Positions 1-11,640 are shown, counted from the first letter of the stretch. The stretch is DNA of 64,000 nucleotides from Proteus vulgaris (GCF_016239305.1 NZ_JAEHOQ010000005.1:1-64000), one strand, 5' to 3'. The notes: generated by a model from the letters alone, not told the origin. Translations and numbers: made by a program.

Positions 1-71
1 TTTAAAAATAATTTTTCGTTCGTTCAAAACACCATCAAGACGTATAAAAACCCAACAATAGAGGCGAAACA

Positions 72-602
72 TCACTCAATCTTGGCAAAATAAGAAGCAA
101 ATTCACTTACTTTATTCCAATCCGTATATTCAATTTCTTTTGTAGGATCAGTTTCACCTTTAGTCATCTTCATAATTAACTGGATCATAACTCTATCAAT
201 CCATTTATAACGAGGATAAAAAAGTGCACCAGCAAATACACCTGTTAACGTTGGCTTCCATGGAGTCTTATCTAGAAACTTACGCATATAAGCATTCGTC
301 TCAGGTGTATTCTTTTCTGCTTTTCTTGCAGTAAGATTAACGCCAAAGAATGCGGACGGCATACTATTCAATTGTGCAAGATGACGAGTGATAAATTTAT
401 CAAGAGCTTTATTAAAGTAACCATAGCGAATAGAAGCACCCACTAAAACTTTATTATAAGCAGATAAATTTAAACTCTGCTGAACAGTGGTTAAATCTCT
501 CACATCACATTCATAACCGTGTTGTCTTAATTCATTCGCGATTTGTGTCATTATCTTTTTAGTTTGACCATCAGTACTACAATACAACAATAGCGCGCTC
601 AT
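72..602 (-). CDS. hemG: Menaquinone-dependent protoporphyrinogen IX oxidase HemG
   Basis: HemG oxidises protoporphyrinogen IX to protoporphyrin IX, the next-to-last step of heme synthesis, passing electrons to the quinone pool at the inner membrane. The 176-residue protein is a long-chain flavodoxin: an N-terminal beta strand (LLLYCSTDGQT, residues 4-14) forms the FMN phosphate loop, and a basic amphipathic C-terminal part (around RYKWIDRVMIQLIMKMTKG) fits membrane association. Length agrees with the enterobacterial family (about 180). It is the last gene of a pepQ-yigZ-trkH-hemG run, 20 bases after trkH, as in E. coli, where an rRNA operon follows; the 71 bases left of the gene show no rRNA. 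Confidence 0.95.
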   Translation of the reverse strand: MSALLLYCSTDGQTKKIMTQIANELRQHGYECDVRDLTTVQQSLNLSAYNKVLVGASIRYGYFNKALDKFITRHLAQLNSMPSAFFGVNLTARKAEKNTPETNAYMRKFLDKTPWKPTLTGVFAGALFYPRYKWIDRVMIQLIMKMTKGETDPTKEIEYTDWNKVSEFASYFAKIE

Positions 603-622
603 ACATCACTCCTTGTATTAGA

Positions 623-2074
623 TTAATCACGCCAAAACGTTGGGGTAAATAAAACTAATAATGTGAAAACTTCTAGTCGTCCAAATAACATTGTTACGAC
701 GAGTATCCATTTTGCAGCCGGATTCATTGTCGTAAAGTTATCAGCGACAATACCTAATCCAGGACCAAGATTATTTAATGTTGTTGCAATAGCAGAAAAT
801 GCAGAGAACTCATCAACTCCCGTCGCAATCAACAACATTAAGCTAATAATAAATACCAAAGCATAAGCAGAGAAAAATCCCCAGACTGCTTCAATAATAC
901 GTTCAGGTAATGCTCGATGACCAAGTTTGATGGTGTAAACTGCATTTGGGTGAACAAGGCGTTTTAATTCACGATTCCCTTGTAAGAATAAAAGTAAAAT
1001 ACGGATCACTTTTAATCCCCCCCCCGTTGATCCCGCACACCCACCAATAAAAGCAGAGCATAATAATAGAAGAGGTAGAAACGCTGGCCATTGTGCAAAA
1101 CTGTCTGTTGCAAAACCAGCCGTTGTCGCCATAGAGACAACTTGAAAAAAGGCCTGATTTATGGTTATCCATTCTGAATCATATACAGAATAAAACCAAA
1201 GAATACCGCTACAGATAATGACTAATCCCACTTGAATTGAGATAAACATACGAAACTCAGGATCACGCCAATAAATATTAAGGCTTCTTCCTGTTAATAC
1301 AGCAAAGTGCAAGCCAAAGTTACAACCAGAAATTAAAAGAAATACACCAATAATAATGTTAATGGTTGGGCTATTAAAATAACCAATACTGGCATCGTGA
1401 GTAGAGAAACCACCAATTGCAATTGTTGAAAAGCTATGAGAGATAGCATCAAACACATCCATGCCTGCAATCCATAACGCTAAAGCACAAATAATTGTAA
1501 GCAATACATAAATAAGCCACAGCGCTTTTGCTGTTTCTGCAATTCGAGGCCGCATTTTATTATCTTTCAATGGCCCCGGCATTTCTGCACGATAGAGTTG
1601 CATTCCCCCAACACCTAAAAGTGGAAGAATAGCGACAGCTAATACAATGATCCCCATCCCCCCTAGCCATTGAAGCATTTGTCGATAAAACAAAATAGCT
1701 TTAGGTAAGGAGTCTAGTCCTACTAAGGTTGTAGCCCCTGTCGTAGTAAGCCCAGAAAAAGATTCAAAAAATGCATCTGTAATAGAAAGGTGAGGTTGCT
1801 CAGAAAAAATAAACGGTAATGCCCCCACACTACCCAATACAGTCCAAAATAAAACCACAATGAGAAAGCCCTCTTTGGGTTTTAGTTCACTTTTCTTATG
1901 TCGGTTGGGGATCCATAGCATTAACCCAATGATCAATGCGACAATAAATGTTTGGCTAAATGCTCGTCCGGCACCATCTCGGTATATTAACGCGACAATA
2001 CCAGGAATGATCATCGTGACAGAAAATAAGATAACGAGCAGTCCGACAATACGGGTTATTGAACGAAAATGCAT
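623..2074 (-). CDS. trkH: Trk system potassium uptake protein TrkH
   Basis: TrkH is the pore subunit of the Trk potassium uptake system in the inner membrane; it works with the cytoplasmic gating protein TrkA, not in this window. The 483 residues equal the E. coli length. The four M1-P-M2 repeats with glycine-containing selectivity filters are visible: TTTGATT (110-116), then AIGGFST, TTAGFAT and NNLGPG further on. The stretch CAGSTGGGLKVIR, typical of the third repeat, is intact. The gene lies 25 bases after yigZ and 20 before hemG in one transcription unit. No anomaly seen. Confidence 0.97.
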   Translation of the reverse strand: MHFRSITRIVGLLVILFSVTMIIPGIVALIYRDGAGRAFSQTFIVALIIGLMLWIPNRHKKSELKPKEGFLIVVLFWTVLGSVGALPFIFSEQPHLSITDAFFESFSGLTTTGATTLVGLDSLPKAILFYRQMLQWLGGMGIIVLAVAILPLLGVGGMQLYRAEMPGPLKDNKMRPRIAETAKALWLIYVLLTIICALALWIAGMDVFDAISHSFSTIAIGGFSTHDASIGYFNSPTINIIIGVFLLISGCNFGLHFAVLTGRSLNIYWRDPEFRMFISIQVGLVIICSGILWFYSVYDSEWITINQAFFQVVSMATTAGFATDSFAQWPAFLPLLLLCSAFIGGCAGSTGGGLKVIRILLLFLQGNRELKRLVHPNAVYTIKLGHRALPERIIEAVWGFFSAYALVFIISLMLLIATGVDEFSAFSAIATTLNNLGPGLGIVADNFTTMNPAAKWILVVTMLFGRLEVFTLLVLFTPTFWRD

Positions 2075-2099
2075 TTAGCGATTTCCTTGGTAGCAAAGA

Positions 2100-2720
2100 T
2101 TATTCATTTTTATCTAACGGGATTAATTGCATACTGCCACGACTCATATCGCGTAGTTTAACTTCCACTTCACCACTATGTACTGCCGGCAATGAAAGGA
2201 TAAATGTGACTTTATCAGTATATTCACTTGAGAGCACTTGCCCTTCATATTGTTCAACGACTTGTTCAAGTAATGAAACAAGTGAATATTCACACTCCAC
2301 ACAAAAGTGCAATTGTGGCACTTTTGTTTTTGTGGATAATATTTTTAATGCCTGCTGAACACCACTACCATAAGCACGAACCAACCCACCTGTTCCTAAT
2401 TTGATCCCGCCAAAATACCGAACAACCACTGCAGTTACTTCTCCCATTCCACTTCCTAAAAGGGGAGCAAGAATAGGTTTTCCCGCAGTGCCTGTTGGTT
2501 CACCATCATCAGAAAATCCTAATTGTTGCGAATCATCTGGCCTACCAGCAACAAAAGCCCAACAGTGATGTCGAGCATCAGGAAATTGCTCTTTGATAGA
2601 CTGAATATAAGCTTTAGCTGCATCAATGCCCTCAGTGTGAGCAATAAATGTAATAAAACGGCTTTTCTTTATTTCTTCACTGAACTCTACAGTTTCAGCA
2701 GGGATCAAATACGCTTTCAT
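2100..2720 (-). CDS. yigZ: IMPACT/UPF0029 family protein YigZ
   Basis: YigZ belongs to the IMPACT (YigZ/UPF0029) family, related to the yeast translation regulator Yih1; its bacterial role is not established. At 206 residues it has the family length. The N-terminal domain carries the family signature: KKSRFITFIAHTEG, then HHCWAFVAG, SDDGEPTGTAGKPI and VVVRYFGGIKLGTGGL. A smaller C-terminal ferredoxin-like domain follows from about residue 140. Its ATG overlaps the pepQ stop by one base (TGATG), so the two genes are probably translationally coupled, as in E. coli. Confidence 0.93.
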   Translation of the reverse strand: MKAYLIPAETVEFSEEIKKSRFITFIAHTEGIDAAKAYIQSIKEQFPDARHHCWAFVAGRPDDSQQLGFSDDGEPTGTAGKPILAPLLGSGMGEVTAVVVRYFGGIKLGTGGLVRAYGSGVQQALKILSTKTKVPQLHFCVECEYSLVSLLEQVVEQYEGQVLSSEYTDKVTFILSLPAVHSGEVEVKLRDMSRGSMQLIPLDKNE

Positions 2721-4054
2721 CAGGCTAGGTGTAAGTCTCTGGTCATATTTTCAATTTTGTTATCATGGATAATAATATTATCTTCAATACGAATGCCACC
2801 AAAGGGTTTGAAGTGTTCAATCTGCTTCCAATTAAAATGAGTGCTGTATTTCCCTTCTTTCCAAGGCTCTAATAAAGAATCGATAAAGTAAAATCCAGGT
2901 TCAATTGTTAATACCATGCCGGGTTCAACAATACGTGTACAACGTAAGAATGGATACATAGCAGGCGCTGCTAAATGAGTTCCTTTATCATCTTGCATAA
3001 AGCCAGCAGCATCATGAACTTGCAGACCTAAAGCATGCCCTAAACCATGAGGTAAAAATGGGGTCGTTAAGCCAGCACTCACCATCTCTTCTTCACTAAC
3101 ACCTTTAACAATATCGTATTTATTAAGTAATCCAGCAATACGTTGATGCATTTGAACATGGTATTCCGTGTAACGCACACCCGCTTTCATCGTTGCGATT
3201 AGCGCTTGTTGTGCATCATTCATATCTTTAACTAAAGACGTAAATTCATGATTTTCTTTGGCACTATAAGTACGAGTTATATCAGCGGCATAACCATTAT
3301 ATTCTGCACCAGCGTCAATAAGGAAACTACGGTATTCATCTGGTGATTCATGGTCTAATTTTGTGTAATGCAACACAGCAGCATGTTCATTTAATGCAAC
3401 AATATTGCCATAAGGTACATCGGTATCACGATGACCTGTTGCCATTAAATACGCCATATTAATATCAAATTCACTTAATCCCGCTTGGAAAGCTTCGCGT
3501 GCAGCAATATGTCCATTCACTGCCATTTTCTGCGCTTCACGCATACAGGCTAATTCATAACCTGTTTTATAAGCACGATAGTAATGATAATAATTAAGAA
3601 GAGATTGATTATTAATATTATCAATACTCACGCCTAATGATCCAGCTCGTTGCGTATTTGGGCCAATATAAGCAGTATTCTTATTAATATAAGGAGCAAG
3701 TTCTTTTTGAATATCATCAACATTTTTGAGATGAATTAACTCAATTTCATGCGTCCAATAGCTACTTGGTAGGGCTTCAACACTATGCCAATAATCAACT
3801 GGAGAATAAAACCATAATTTTGGTTTATTAACACCATCAACTAATAACCAGCAATGAGGTACATCAGTCACAGGTACCCATGCTTTAAAATGTGCGTTAA
3901 CTTTAAAAGGATAATCACTGTCATCAAGAAAAATACGAATAGGCTCACCAGAATGAATTAATACGGAATCAAGATGGTGTCTGGATAAAGCATCACGCGT
4001 ACGATTTTGTAGAGTTTTGATATGTTCTTGGTACAAAGAGAGCAATTTTTCCAT
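2720..4054 (-). CDS. pepQ: Xaa-Pro dipeptidase PepQ (M24B)
   Basis: PepQ is a cytoplasmic manganese-dependent dipeptidase that cleaves dipeptides with C-terminal proline. The 444 residues match the E. coli enzyme (443) along the whole length. Metal-binding motifs of the pita-bread fold are present in order: [19 protein letters not shown] (two Asp), [15 protein letters not shown] (His), LTIEPGFYF (Glu) and GGIRIEDN (Glu). It is first in the pepQ-yigZ-trkH-hemG unit and divergent from fadB; the 267-base intergenic region contains the FadR-like operator close to fadB. Confidence 0.97.
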   Translation of the reverse strand: MEKLLSLYQEHIKTLQNRTRDALSRHHLDSVLIHSGEPIRIFLDDSDYPFKVNAHFKAWVPVTDVPHCWLLVDGVNKPKLWFYSPVDYWHSVEALPSSYWTHEIELIHLKNVDDIQKELAPYINKNTAYIGPNTQRAGSLGVSIDNINNQSLLNYYHYYRAYKTGYELACMREAQKMAVNGHIAAREAFQAGLSEFDINMAYLMATGHRDTDVPYGNIVALNEHAAVLHYTKLDHESPDEYRSFLIDAGAEYNGYAADITRTYSAKENHEFTSLVKDMNDAQQALIATMKAGVRYTEYHVQMHQRIAGLLNKYDIVKGVSEEEMVSAGLTTPFLPHGLGHALGLQVHDAAGFMQDDKGTHLAAPAMYPFLRCTRIVEPGMVLTIEPGFYFIDSLLEPWKEGKYSTHFNWKQIEHFKPFGGIRIEDNIIIHDNKIENMTRDLHLA

Positions 4055-4282
4055 TATTAATTACCTTATCTTATTCATTGTTAATGATTCAGCTTAACAC
4101 GCCAACTCTTTTAGTGGCTAACACCATAACAAAAATAGATTATTAGCGATTTATCTCACTTATTTTTATCAAATAGAGCAACAACATAAAATTCAATAAG
4201 TTAAATAATTTCACTGTGATCCTCCTTGCAGTTTTTTAATCAATTATTTGCATTTATTTAACATTGTATTCACACTCTTATT

Positions 4283-4299
4283 ATCTGGTCATACCAGTC
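4283..4299 (+). promoter_or_regulatory. FadR operator upstream of fadB
   Basis: An inverted repeat CTGGT-CAT-ACCAG (4285-4297) lies 25 bases before the fadB start. It closely resembles the E. coli fadBA operator ATCTGGTACGACCAGAT. Known: FadR represses fadBA until long-chain acyl-CoA binds it. Inferred: the same control applies here. A Shine-Dalgarno GGGAGAA follows at 4310-4316. Confidence 0.8.
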
Positions 4300-4321
4300 T
4301 ATACTTTTAGGGAGAATACAA

Positions 4322-6502
4322 ATGCTCTATCAAAGCGAAAATATTCAAGTCGATTGGGTGAAACAAGGTATTGTTGAACTCGTTTTTAACGCCAAAGGCT
4401 CTATTAATAAATTAGATACCAAAACAGTTGCGATGCTAAGCGAAGCTTTAACCGTATTAGAAGCAACACAAGATCTAAAAGGTGTTATTTTACGTTCTGA
4501 AAAACCTGCCTTTATTGTCGGTGCTGACATCACTGAGTTTCTATCCCTATTTGATGCCCCTGAAGAAGAATTGACTCAGTGGCTACACTTTTCTAACCAA
4601 ATCTTTAGTCGACTCGAAGATTTACCCGTCCCCACTGTTTCTGCTATCAATGGTTATGCACTTGGTGGGGGCTGTGAATGTGTACTTGCTACCGATTTCC
4701 GTATTGCATCCCCTGATTTACGTATTGGTCTTCCGGAAACTAAACTTGGGATCATGCCCGGCTTTGGTGGTTCAGTACGCCTTCCTCGTTTAATTGGTGT
4801 CGATAATGCATTAGAAATTATTACTGCAGGTAAAGATGTTGATGCTCAAACTGCACTTCAAAATGGATTGATCCAAGCTATTGTTCCACTGGAAAAATTA
4901 AAAGAGAGTGCTCTTTCTCTAATAGAGCAAGCGATTGATGGTGAGATTGATTGGAAGGTAGCACGTCACCCAAAAACAGCACCATTAAGACTGACAGAAC
5001 TTGAACATAAGATGTCTTTTGGTGTGGCTAAAGGCATGGTGATGAAAGTAGCTGGTTCTCATTATCCAGCCCCTATTACCGCAGTTAAGACTATAGAAAA
5101 AGCAGCATTTCTAAATAGAGATGAAGCACTCGCCCTTGAAACTGAAAGTTTTGTCAAACTCACACGCACTGATGTTGCAAAAGCCTTAGTTGGTATTTTT
5201 CTCAATGATCAATATGTCAAAAATATTACAAAAAAACGGCATGCAGAATTACCTAAACAAGCTGCTGTATTAGGTGCGGGCATTATGGGCGGTGGAATTT
5301 CCTACCAATCAGCCTTAAAAGGTATTCCGGTTATTATGAAAGATATTAACCAAAAATCCCTTGAACTAGGTATGAATGAAGCGTTAAGCCTATTACAAAA
5401 ACGTCAAGAGAAAGGTCGTATGACCGCTGTTGATATGGCGAAAACACTCGCCTCTATTCAACCAACATTAAATTACGCATCTGTAAGCGATGTAGATATT
5501 GTGGTTGAGGCGGTTGTTGAAAACCCAAAAGTAAAAGCAACTGTACTTGCAGAAACAGAAGCACTATTAGCAGATAACGCGATCCTTGCTTCTAATACCT
5601 CAACCATTCCTATTTCATTACTCGCAAAATCCTTAAAACGCCCAGAAAATTTCTGTGGTATGCATTTCTTTAATCCTGTTCATCGCATGCCTTTAGTGGA
5701 AATTATTAAAGGTGAAAAAACCAGTGAAGAAACCATTAATCGTATTGTTAGTTATGCAAGCAAAATGGGCAAAACACCGATTATTGTTAATGATTGCCCT
5801 GGCTTCTTTGTAAATCGAGTTCTCTTCCCTTATTTTGCGGGATTCTCTCTATTGCTAAGAGACGGTGCTGATTTTATTGCTGTTGATAAGGTGATGGAAA
5901 AAGTATTTGGTTGGCCAATGGGTCCAGCTTATTTACTTGATGTTGTGGGTATTGATACTGCCAATCATGCTCAAGCAGTTATGGCCCAAGGCTTCCCTGA
6001 CAGAATGGGAACAATTGAACGCGATACTATTGCACTGTTATATGAACAACAGCGATATGGGCAAAAGAATAATCACGGTTTCTATAATTACACAGTTGAT
6101 AAACGAGGTAAAAAACAGAAATCAGTTGATGGACAAATTCAAACACTCATTCAACAAAATGTGGGTAAAACACAAGAGTTTAGCCAAGACACGATTATTG
6201 CTCGCATGATGCTCCCAATGATCAATGAAGTTATTCGTTGTTTAGATGAAGGGATTATTGCTTCCCCCGCCGAAGCTGATATTGCACTAGTATATGGCCT
6301 AGGATTTCCCCCTTTCCGTGGTGGTATATTCCGTTACCTTGATACTATTGGAACAGCGAAATTTGTTGCAGATGCACAACAATATGCGTCCTTAGGACCT
6401 CTCTATCAAATCCCTGAAAGCTTAAAACAGAAAGCGCAACACAACGAAACCTATTATCCAAAACCCGCAAAAGTAGATGTTAACATCAGAGAACTCGCTT
6501 AA
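4322..6502 (+). CDS. fadB: Fatty acid oxidation complex alpha subunit FadB
   Basis: FadB is the multifunctional alpha subunit of the aerobic beta-oxidation complex: enoyl-CoA hydratase, delta3-delta2 isomerase, 3-hydroxyacyl-CoA dehydrogenase and epimerase, with FadA as thiolase. The 726 residues compare with 729 in E. coli. The N-terminal crotonase domain has [10 protein letters not shown] and [17 protein letters not shown] with the active-site glutamates; the dehydrogenase domain starts near residue 310 with the NAD loop [11 protein letters not shown] and carries [16 protein letters not shown] with the catalytic histidine. The start has a good Shine-Dalgarno (GGGAGAA) and a FadR-like operator just upstream. 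fadA follows after 11 bases. Confidence 0.98.
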   Translation: MLYQSENIQVDWVKQGIVELVFNAKGSINKLDTKTVAMLSEALTVLEATQDLKGVILRSEKPAFIVGADITEFLSLFDAPEEELTQWLHFSNQIFSRLEDLPVPTVSAINGYALGGGCECVLATDFRIASPDLRIGLPETKLGIMPGFGGSVRLPRLIGVDNALEIITAGKDVDAQTALQNGLIQAIVPLEKLKESALSLIEQAIDGEIDWKVARHPKTAPLRLTELEHKMSFGVAKGMVMKVAGSHYPAPITAVKTIEKAAFLNRDEALALETESFVKLTRTDVAKALVGIFLNDQYVKNITKKRHAELPKQAAVLGAGIMGGGISYQSALKGIPVIMKDINQKSLELGMNEALSLLQKRQEKGRMTAVDMAKTLASIQPTLNYASVSDVDIVVEAVVENPKVKATVLAETEALLADNAILASNTSTIPISLLAKSLKRPENFCGMHFFNPVHRMPLVEIIKGEKTSEETINRIVSYASKMGKTPIIVNDCPGFFVNRVLFPYFAGFSLLLRDGADFIAVDKVMEKVFGWPMGPAYLLDVVGIDTANHAQAVMAQGFPDRMGTIERDTIALLYEQQRYGQKNNHGFYNYTVDKRGKKQKSVDGQIQTLIQQNVGKTQEFSQDTIIARMMLPMINEVIRCLDEGIIASPAEADIALVYGLGFPPFRGGIFRYLDTIGTAKFVADAQQYASLGPLYQIPESLKQKAQHNETYYPKPAKVDVNIRELA

Positions 6503-6513
6503 GGAGAGATGAA

Positions 6514-7677
6514 ATGGAAAAGGTTGTCATAATTGATGGTATTCGTACTCCTATGGGACGCTCTAAGGGTGGTGCTTTTCGCCATGTTAGAGCAGAAAAT
6601 CTCTCTGCTCACCTGATGCAAGCACTACTAAAACGTAATCCCAATATTAATCCTAATGATATTGGCGATGTAATTTGGGGTTGTGTACAGCAAACCTTAG
6701 AACAAGGTTTCAATATTGCACGTAATGCTGCGTTATTAGCCGAACTTCCACATAAAGTGCCAGCGGTCACGGTTAATCGCTTATGTGGTTCATCAATGCA
6801 AGCATTACATGATGGCACTCGCCAAATTATGCTTGGTGATAGCCAAGTCGCATTAATTGGTGGGGTTGAACATATGGGTCATGTACCAATGACTTATAAT
6901 GCAGATTTTAATCCCTCTCTTAATCTTTCTGTTGCTAAAGCCTCATTTTCCATGGGTTTAACCGCAGAAATGTTAGCTAAATCATTCCAAATTTCGCGCG
7001 AAGACCAAGATAAATTTGCTTATCGTTCTCACCATTTAGCAGCTCTTGCAACACAACAAGGCTATTTTGATAATGAGATAGTGGCTATCAATGGTCATGA
7101 TGCAACGGGTAATTTCATCAATATCAAAAATGACGAAGTTATTCGTTATAACCCAAGCCTTGATGATTTGGCACAATTAAAACCTGTATTTGATCCTGCA
7201 ACTGGCTCTGTAACAGCAGGCAATTCATCTGCGGTTTCTGATGGTGCATCTGCGATGTTTATCACCAGTGAACGTTATGCTAAAGAGCACAACTTAAAGC
7301 CTCGAGCTGTTATTCGTGCTATGGCTGTTACAGGGTGTGATCCCGCAATTATGGGTTATGGTCCTGTTCCTGCCACAGAAATTGCATTGAAGAAAGCAGG
7401 GTTAACACTCGGTGATATTGATATTTTTGAACTCAATGAAGCTTTTGCAGCACAATCATTAGCCTGTATGAAGAAAATGAATTTGCTAGAAAGTCTAGAT
7501 GACAAGATTAATTTAAACGGTGGTGCTATTGCCTTAGGACACCCTTTAGGTTGTTCAGGTTCACGTATAACAACCTCGTTACTCAATATTATGGAGCGTA
7601 AAGATGCACAATTTGGCTTAGCCACAATGTGTATTGGATTAGGGCAAGGTATTGCAACGATTATAGAACGTGTTTAA
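6514..7677 (+). CDS. fadA: 3-ketoacyl-CoA thiolase FadA
   Basis: FadA is the beta subunit of the fatty acid oxidation complex and releases acetyl-CoA from 3-ketoacyl-CoA. The 387 residues equal the E. coli length. The nucleophilic cysteine is C91 in [12 protein letters not shown]; the C-terminal catalytic motifs [16 protein letters not shown] (His) and [11 protein letters not shown] (Cys) are intact. It is translated from AAGGAGAGATGAAATG directly after fadB. A rho-independent terminator follows at 7752-7776. Confidence 0.98.
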   Translation: MEKVVIIDGIRTPMGRSKGGAFRHVRAENLSAHLMQALLKRNPNINPNDIGDVIWGCVQQTLEQGFNIARNAALLAELPHKVPAVTVNRLCGSSMQALHDGTRQIMLGDSQVALIGGVEHMGHVPMTYNADFNPSLNLSVAKASFSMGLTAEMLAKSFQISREDQDKFAYRSHHLAALATQQGYFDNEIVAINGHDATGNFINIKNDEVIRYNPSLDDLAQLKPVFDPATGSVTAGNSSAVSDGASAMFITSERYAKEHNLKPRAVIRAMAVTGCDPAIMGYGPVPATEIALKKAGLTLGDIDIFELNEAFAAQSLACMKKMNLLESLDDKINLNGGAIALGHPLGCSGSRITTSLLNIMERKDAQFGLATMCIGLGQGIATIIERV

Positions 7678-7751
7678 TGCGATATTCTGTATATCCACGT
7701 TCTTATCGTTAGAAAGGTATTCTTTTCGATTGCATGGTTAAAAACCATTTT

Positions 7752-7776
7752 CCCGCCGTCAGGGGCGGGTTTTTTT
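7752..7776 (+). terminator. Rho-independent terminator of fadBA
   Basis: The stem CCCGCC (7752-7757) pairs with GGCGGG (7764-7769) around a six-base loop and runs into a seven-T tract. It faces the plus strand, 75 bases after the fadA stop. Confidence 0.85.
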
Positions 7777-7820
7777 ATGGTTTTAAAAACAAAATCGACA
7801 AGAACGTAGTAAAAACGTTA

Positions 7821-8522
7821 TCAAATAAATTCAAACGCATCACTAAATAAACGTGTTTTATCTGCATTACGTTCATTACAAAAGCGATCTCTGGCTATTT
7901 TTGCCATTTCAAAACGTCCCGCAATGTAAATATCATATTCTGATAAATCACCGAAATCTTCACTTATTGCAGTTAATACCGTACCTTTTCTACCCCGCCA
8001 AGTCTCATCTGGTTGTTCAACCACTGGGACAACCGTTAAAGAAGGGTGCAACTCTGATAATTGTTGTAATTCATTGAGATCATAGAGATGAATGCTTTCT
8101 CTTCCCCCCCAATAAATTGTAATAGGTCTCTGGGGATTTTCAGCTAATGCCGCCAATAAAATTGAATGGGTATAAGAAAACCCTGTACCGCCAGCAATTA
8201 ATAGTAGAGGACGCTGACTCTCTTTTTTAAACCATGCGTTCCCATGAGGAATATCAATGGTGAGTTGCTGTTTTTCCAATATCACATCAAGCACAGCCAT
8301 CGCATAAAGATTAAGTTCAGACGCACCAATATGAAGTTCAATAAAGTCTTTATTTTCAGGTATAGATGCAATAGAAAAAGGACGTTTATCACGTTCATCC
8401 ATAACGGCTAAAAGATATTGCCCAGCCTGAAAATCAAATTCGCCATCGGGTAATAGCCTTACACGATAAACCGTCTCTGTCATCGGCTCAACAAGTGAGA
8501 CTTTACAATTCAGTATTGCCAT
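7821..8522 (-). CDS. fre: NAD(P)H-flavin reductase Fre
   Basis: Fre reduces free FMN, FAD or riboflavin with NAD(P)H, supplying reduced flavin for example to ferric iron reduction and to UbiX/UbiD-type flavin chemistry. The 233 residues match E. coli Fre. The flavin-binding motif RPFSIAS is near residue 46; the NAD-binding motif [20 protein letters not shown] is in the second half and [14 protein letters not shown] is near the C terminus. It lies 15 bases after ubiD, the same pairing as in E. coli. Confidence 0.95.
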   Translation of the reverse strand: MAILNCKVSLVEPMTETVYRVRLLPDGEFDFQAGQYLLAVMDERDKRPFSIASIPENKDFIELHIGASELNLYAMAVLDVILEKQQLTIDIPHGNAWFKKESQRPLLLIAGGTGFSYTHSILLAALAENPQRPITIYWGGRESIHLYDLNELQQLSELHPSLTVVPVVEQPDETWRGRKGTVLTAISEDFGDLSEYDIYIAGRFEMAKIARDRFCNERNADKTRLFSDAFEFI

Positions 8523-8537
8523 GTTGTTCCTCTGTTA

Positions 8538-10010
8538 TTATTTAAGAATATCAAGCTGTTCCCAAATAGTATCGACTCGTTGCTTGACTTCATCAGACAT
8601 CACAATAGGTCTACCCCATTCTCTATCTGTCTCACCTGGCCATTTGTTGGTCGCATCAAGACCCATTTTTGATCCTAATCCTGAAACAGGTGAAGCAAAG
8701 TCGAGATAATCAATAGGCGTATTTTCCATCATAATGGTATCTCTCGCAGGATCCATTCTGGTTGTAATTGCCCAAATCACATCTTTCCAATCTCTTGCAT
8801 TGACATCATCATCGCAAACAATCACAAATTTGGTGTACATAAATTGCCGCAAATAGGACCAAACTCCCATCATTACGCGTTTAGCATGACCCGCATACTG
8901 CTTCTTCATAGTCACAACGGCTAAACGATATGAACACCCTTCAGGAGGTAGATAAAAATCTACAATTTCAGGAAACTGTTTTTGTAGTATTGGAACAAGC
9001 ACTTCATTGAGTGCAACACCTAATACTGCTGGTTCATCAGGTGGGCGCCCTGTATAGGTGGAGTGATAAATTGCATCTTTACGGCGCGTCAAATGCGTAA
9101 TGGTAAACACAGGGAAAGAATCAATTTCATTATAATATCCTGTGTGATCACCATAGGGTCCTTCTGGAGCTAATTCTCCGGGTTCAATGTAACCTTCAAG
9201 GATAATTTCAGCACTTGCAGGCACTTCAAGATCATTTGAAAGACATTTTACCACTTCCGATTTATTACCCCGTAATAAACCAGCAAATGCATATTCAGAT
9301 AATGTATCTGGAACTGGTGTTACAGCACCTAAAATAGTGGCAGGATCTGCCCCTAATGCGACAGAAACTGGGAAGCGTTCACCAGGATGTTTTTGACACC
9401 ATTCTTGAAAATCTAACGCACCACCACGATGCGATAACCAGCGCATAATCACTTTATTTTTCCCCAGCACTTGCTGGCGATAAATACCCAGATTTTGGCG
9501 CTCCTTAAATGGGCCACGAGTCACCGTTAATCCCCAAGTAATTAAAGGTGCTGCATCTTCAGGCCAACAATGCATAACAGGGATCTTCGTTAAATCAACA
9601 TCATCACCAGTTAAAACCACTTCCTGACAAGGTGCTTTACTCAAGCGCTTCGTTGGCATATTTAAAACTTGCTTAAACTTGGGCAACTTATCAAAAAGAT
9701 CACGAAAACCTTTCGGTGGATCGGGTTCTTTTAGAAATGCTAATAGCTTGCCGACTTCATGCAAAGCTTTAACATCATCTTGCCCCATTCCCATTGCCAC
9801 ACGCTCTGGTGTACCGAATAAGTTACAAAGCACTGGCATATCAAATCCTTTGGGATTTTCAAACAACAGCGCTGGCCCACCGGCACGTAAAGTTCTGTCC
9901 GCTATTTCGGTCATTTCAAGGTAGGGATCTATTTCAAAGGTGATACGTTTTAATTCACCTTTTTCTTCTAATAATGAAAGGAAATCTCTTAAATCGCGGT
10001 ATTTCATCAT
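8538..10010 (-). CDS. ubiD: 4-hydroxy-3-polyprenylbenzoate decarboxylase UbiD
   Basis: UbiD decarboxylates 3-octaprenyl-4-hydroxybenzoate in ubiquinone synthesis with prenylated FMN (made by UbiX) as cofactor. The 490 residues are close to E. coli UbiD (497). Family segments are clear: [18 protein letters not shown] at the N terminus, [31 protein letters not shown] and a C-terminal [15 protein letters not shown]. Two adjacent methionines could start it; the upstream one at 10010 is listed. It forms a unit with fre. A terminator after pepE (10031-10058) lies just upstream, so ubiD probably has its own promoter in the short gap. Confidence 0.97.
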   Translation of the reverse strand: MMKYRDLRDFLSLLEEKGELKRITFEIDPYLEMTEIADRTLRAGGPALLFENPKGFDMPVLCNLFGTPERVAMGMGQDDVKALHEVGKLLAFLKEPDPPKGFRDLFDKLPKFKQVLNMPTKRLSKAPCQEVVLTGDDVDLTKIPVMHCWPEDAAPLITWGLTVTRGPFKERQNLGIYRQQVLGKNKVIMRWLSHRGGALDFQEWCQKHPGERFPVSVALGADPATILGAVTPVPDTLSEYAFAGLLRGNKSEVVKCLSNDLEVPASAEIILEGYIEPGELAPEGPYGDHTGYYNEIDSFPVFTITHLTRRKDAIYHSTYTGRPPDEPAVLGVALNEVLVPILQKQFPEIVDFYLPPEGCSYRLAVVTMKKQYAGHAKRVMMGVWSYLRQFMYTKFVIVCDDDVNARDWKDVIWAITTRMDPARDTIMMENTPIDYLDFASPVSGLGSKMGLDATNKWPGETDREWGRPIVMSDEVKQRVDTIWEQLDILK

Positions 10011-10030
10011 AATCTTACGAGCCAGTGAGT

Positions 10031-10058
10031 GAAAGAAAAGAGGGCAATGCCCTCTTTG
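10031..10058 (-). terminator. Terminator of pepE
   Basis: On the minus strand AAAGAGGGCATTGCCCTCTTTT forms a near-perfect hairpin followed by a T-rich tail (TTTTCTTTC). It lies between the pepE stop and the ubiD start. Confidence 0.75.
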
Positions 10059-10126
10059 AGACGCTATAAGCTAAACGCATAACTCACTAAAATGCAATGC
10101 TTTTTATTTGATAGCGTTTACTATAC

Positions 10127-10852
10127 TTATAAACAACGGAATGGAACCCACTCTGAAAGCAATTTAGTATCAAACTGTTCAGGGAATGTTTTTCCATGTT
10201 GGAAGATTTTAAAACCTTCATTTTTAGCACTATAATAATGTAATTCTTCACCCTGAATATATAAGTAACTCCCTTCACGAATAGCCACAACAATCTCTTC
10301 AGGGTTGATAGCACAAAATTCAGCAATACGCTCATCGCGTGTTTCACCCATATGGCCACTAATAGAAGCATCAATGTAATGTGGGTTAATTTGAACAGGG
10401 AACAAGCCGAGTGATGGCATAATAACAGAGGAACGTACTGGCATATCATTGGTTGTGCGAATTGTCGGGGTTGCAACGTTACAACCTGCGCTCCATCCAA
10501 TATAAGGAATATTACGTTCACGGACAGCACGTTGAATAGGAACAACTAATCCTTTTTCATGCAGCATTTGGTTTAATAACCAAGTATTACCACCGCTAAC
10601 TAAAATACATTCCGCATTATTGATTGCATCAACTTCTGAATCGAAATGCTCAATACAAGTCACTTCAATACCTAACACTTCTGATAAATCACGAGCACGT
10701 TGGTCATGATCAGAACGAATAACAGCATAGGCAATTAATACAGCAGAACGAATACCACGTTTTTTGATCATGCTATCGATATTATCTTTCGCATAACTTA
10801 ACCATCGTGGATCCCCGGCAATTTTTCCGTTACTTAATAAAAAAACTTCCAT
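10127..10852 (-). CDS. pepE: Alpha-aspartyl dipeptidase PepE
   Basis: PepE hydrolyses dipeptides with N-terminal aspartate; it is a serine peptidase (family S51) with a class I glutamine-amidotransferase-like fold. In the 241 residues the nucleophile elbow IGWSAGCN puts the serine at residue 121 and the likely catalytic histidine at 158 (INPHYIDAS), matching Ser120 and His157 of the Salmonella enzyme. The ATG is preceded by AGAGGT. It stands alone with its own terminator. In E. coli pepE is elsewhere on the chromosome; its place between ubiD and rfaH is a local insertion into conserved gene order. Confidence 0.93.
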   Translation of the reverse strand: MEVFLLSNGKIAGDPRWLSYAKDNIDSMIKKRGIRSAVLIAYAVIRSDHDQRARDLSEVLGIEVTCIEHFDSEVDAINNAECILVSGGNTWLLNQMLHEKGLVVPIQRAVRERNIPYIGWSAGCNVATPTIRTTNDMPVRSSVIMPSLGLFPVQINPHYIDASISGHMGETRDERIAEFCAINPEEIVVAIREGSYLYIQGEELHYYSAKNEGFKIFQHGKTFPEQFDTKLLSEWVPFRCL

Positions 10853-11139
10853 TACAGAACCTCTTTATAATTATGAATAAAATTCTAAGATAATTATCTT
10901 GAAAGCTTTTTCTTGTTTTTACCATCATTTTTTTGTCAACTTGTTACCTCTATCTGAGATCCAATTGAAAGTAACAAAAACACCTCCTTTTATTGCGTAT
11001 GAACACAGCTTTTCTGTTCTTTTTCCAGTATAAAATCGCGTTAGGTTATTTTTATTTAAACCCAATAGATGGCTGTTACCTTAATTATAAATTTGCTATT
11101 ATCACTTAAATTAAAATTAACTAACTTATTGTCTCTATT

Positions 11140-11640
11140 ATGAAAAAATGGCACTTGCTGTATTGTAAACGAGGCCAAATTCCTCGCGCTATCGAACACT
11201 TAGAACGTCAGCAAGTGGGCTGTTTTACACCGATGGTTACCATAGAAAAAATAGTAAGAGGAAAACGTACCGCAGTAACCGAGCCTCTTTTTCCTAATTA
11301 CCTTTTTATCGAGTTTGATCCTGAAGTGATCCATACTACGACCATTAACTCAACGCGTGGAGTGAGCTCGTTTGTTCGCTTTGGGCAATATCCTGTCACC
11401 GTTCCTCAAGATGTGATTGATACATTGCAAATACCTCAACTTTCATCGATGACATATAGCGAAGAAAATGTACCTCATAGTGGAGATAGCGTATTGATTA
11501 CAGAAGGTATTTTCCAAGGGATACAAGCAATATATCAAGAGCCTGATGGTGAAGCTCGCTCAATTTTGCTTTTAAACATATTAAACAACGAAGTGAAAAA
11601 ATCAGTGAGTAATAAAGAATTTAAAAAAGAGTCACCCTAG
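11140..11640 (+). CDS. rfaH: Transcription antitermination protein RfaH
   Basis: RfaH is the operon-specific NusG paralogue that binds RNA polymerase paused at ops sites and suppresses termination in long operons for LPS, capsule, toxins and conjugation. The 166 residues (E. coli 162) begin with the NGN motif [38 protein letters not shown] and [14 protein letters not shown] are conserved. The C-terminal third is the part that refolds from helices to a KOW barrel. It is convergent with tatC; the hairpin just after the stop may end both transcripts. No ops element was found in this window. Confidence 0.95.
   Translation: MKKWHLLYCKRGQIPRAIEHLERQQVGCFTPMVTIEKIVRGKRTAVTEPLFPNYLFIEFDPEVIHTTTINSTRGVSSFVRFGQYPVTVPQDVIDTLQIPQLSSMTYSEENVPHSGDSVLITEGIFQGIQAIYQEPDGEARSILLLNILNNEVKKSVSNKEFKKESP

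Noticed and set aside
1-71. Start of an rRNA operon left of hemG
   Set aside because: Expected from E. coli gene order, but the 71 visible bases show no 16S rRNA or leader sequence.
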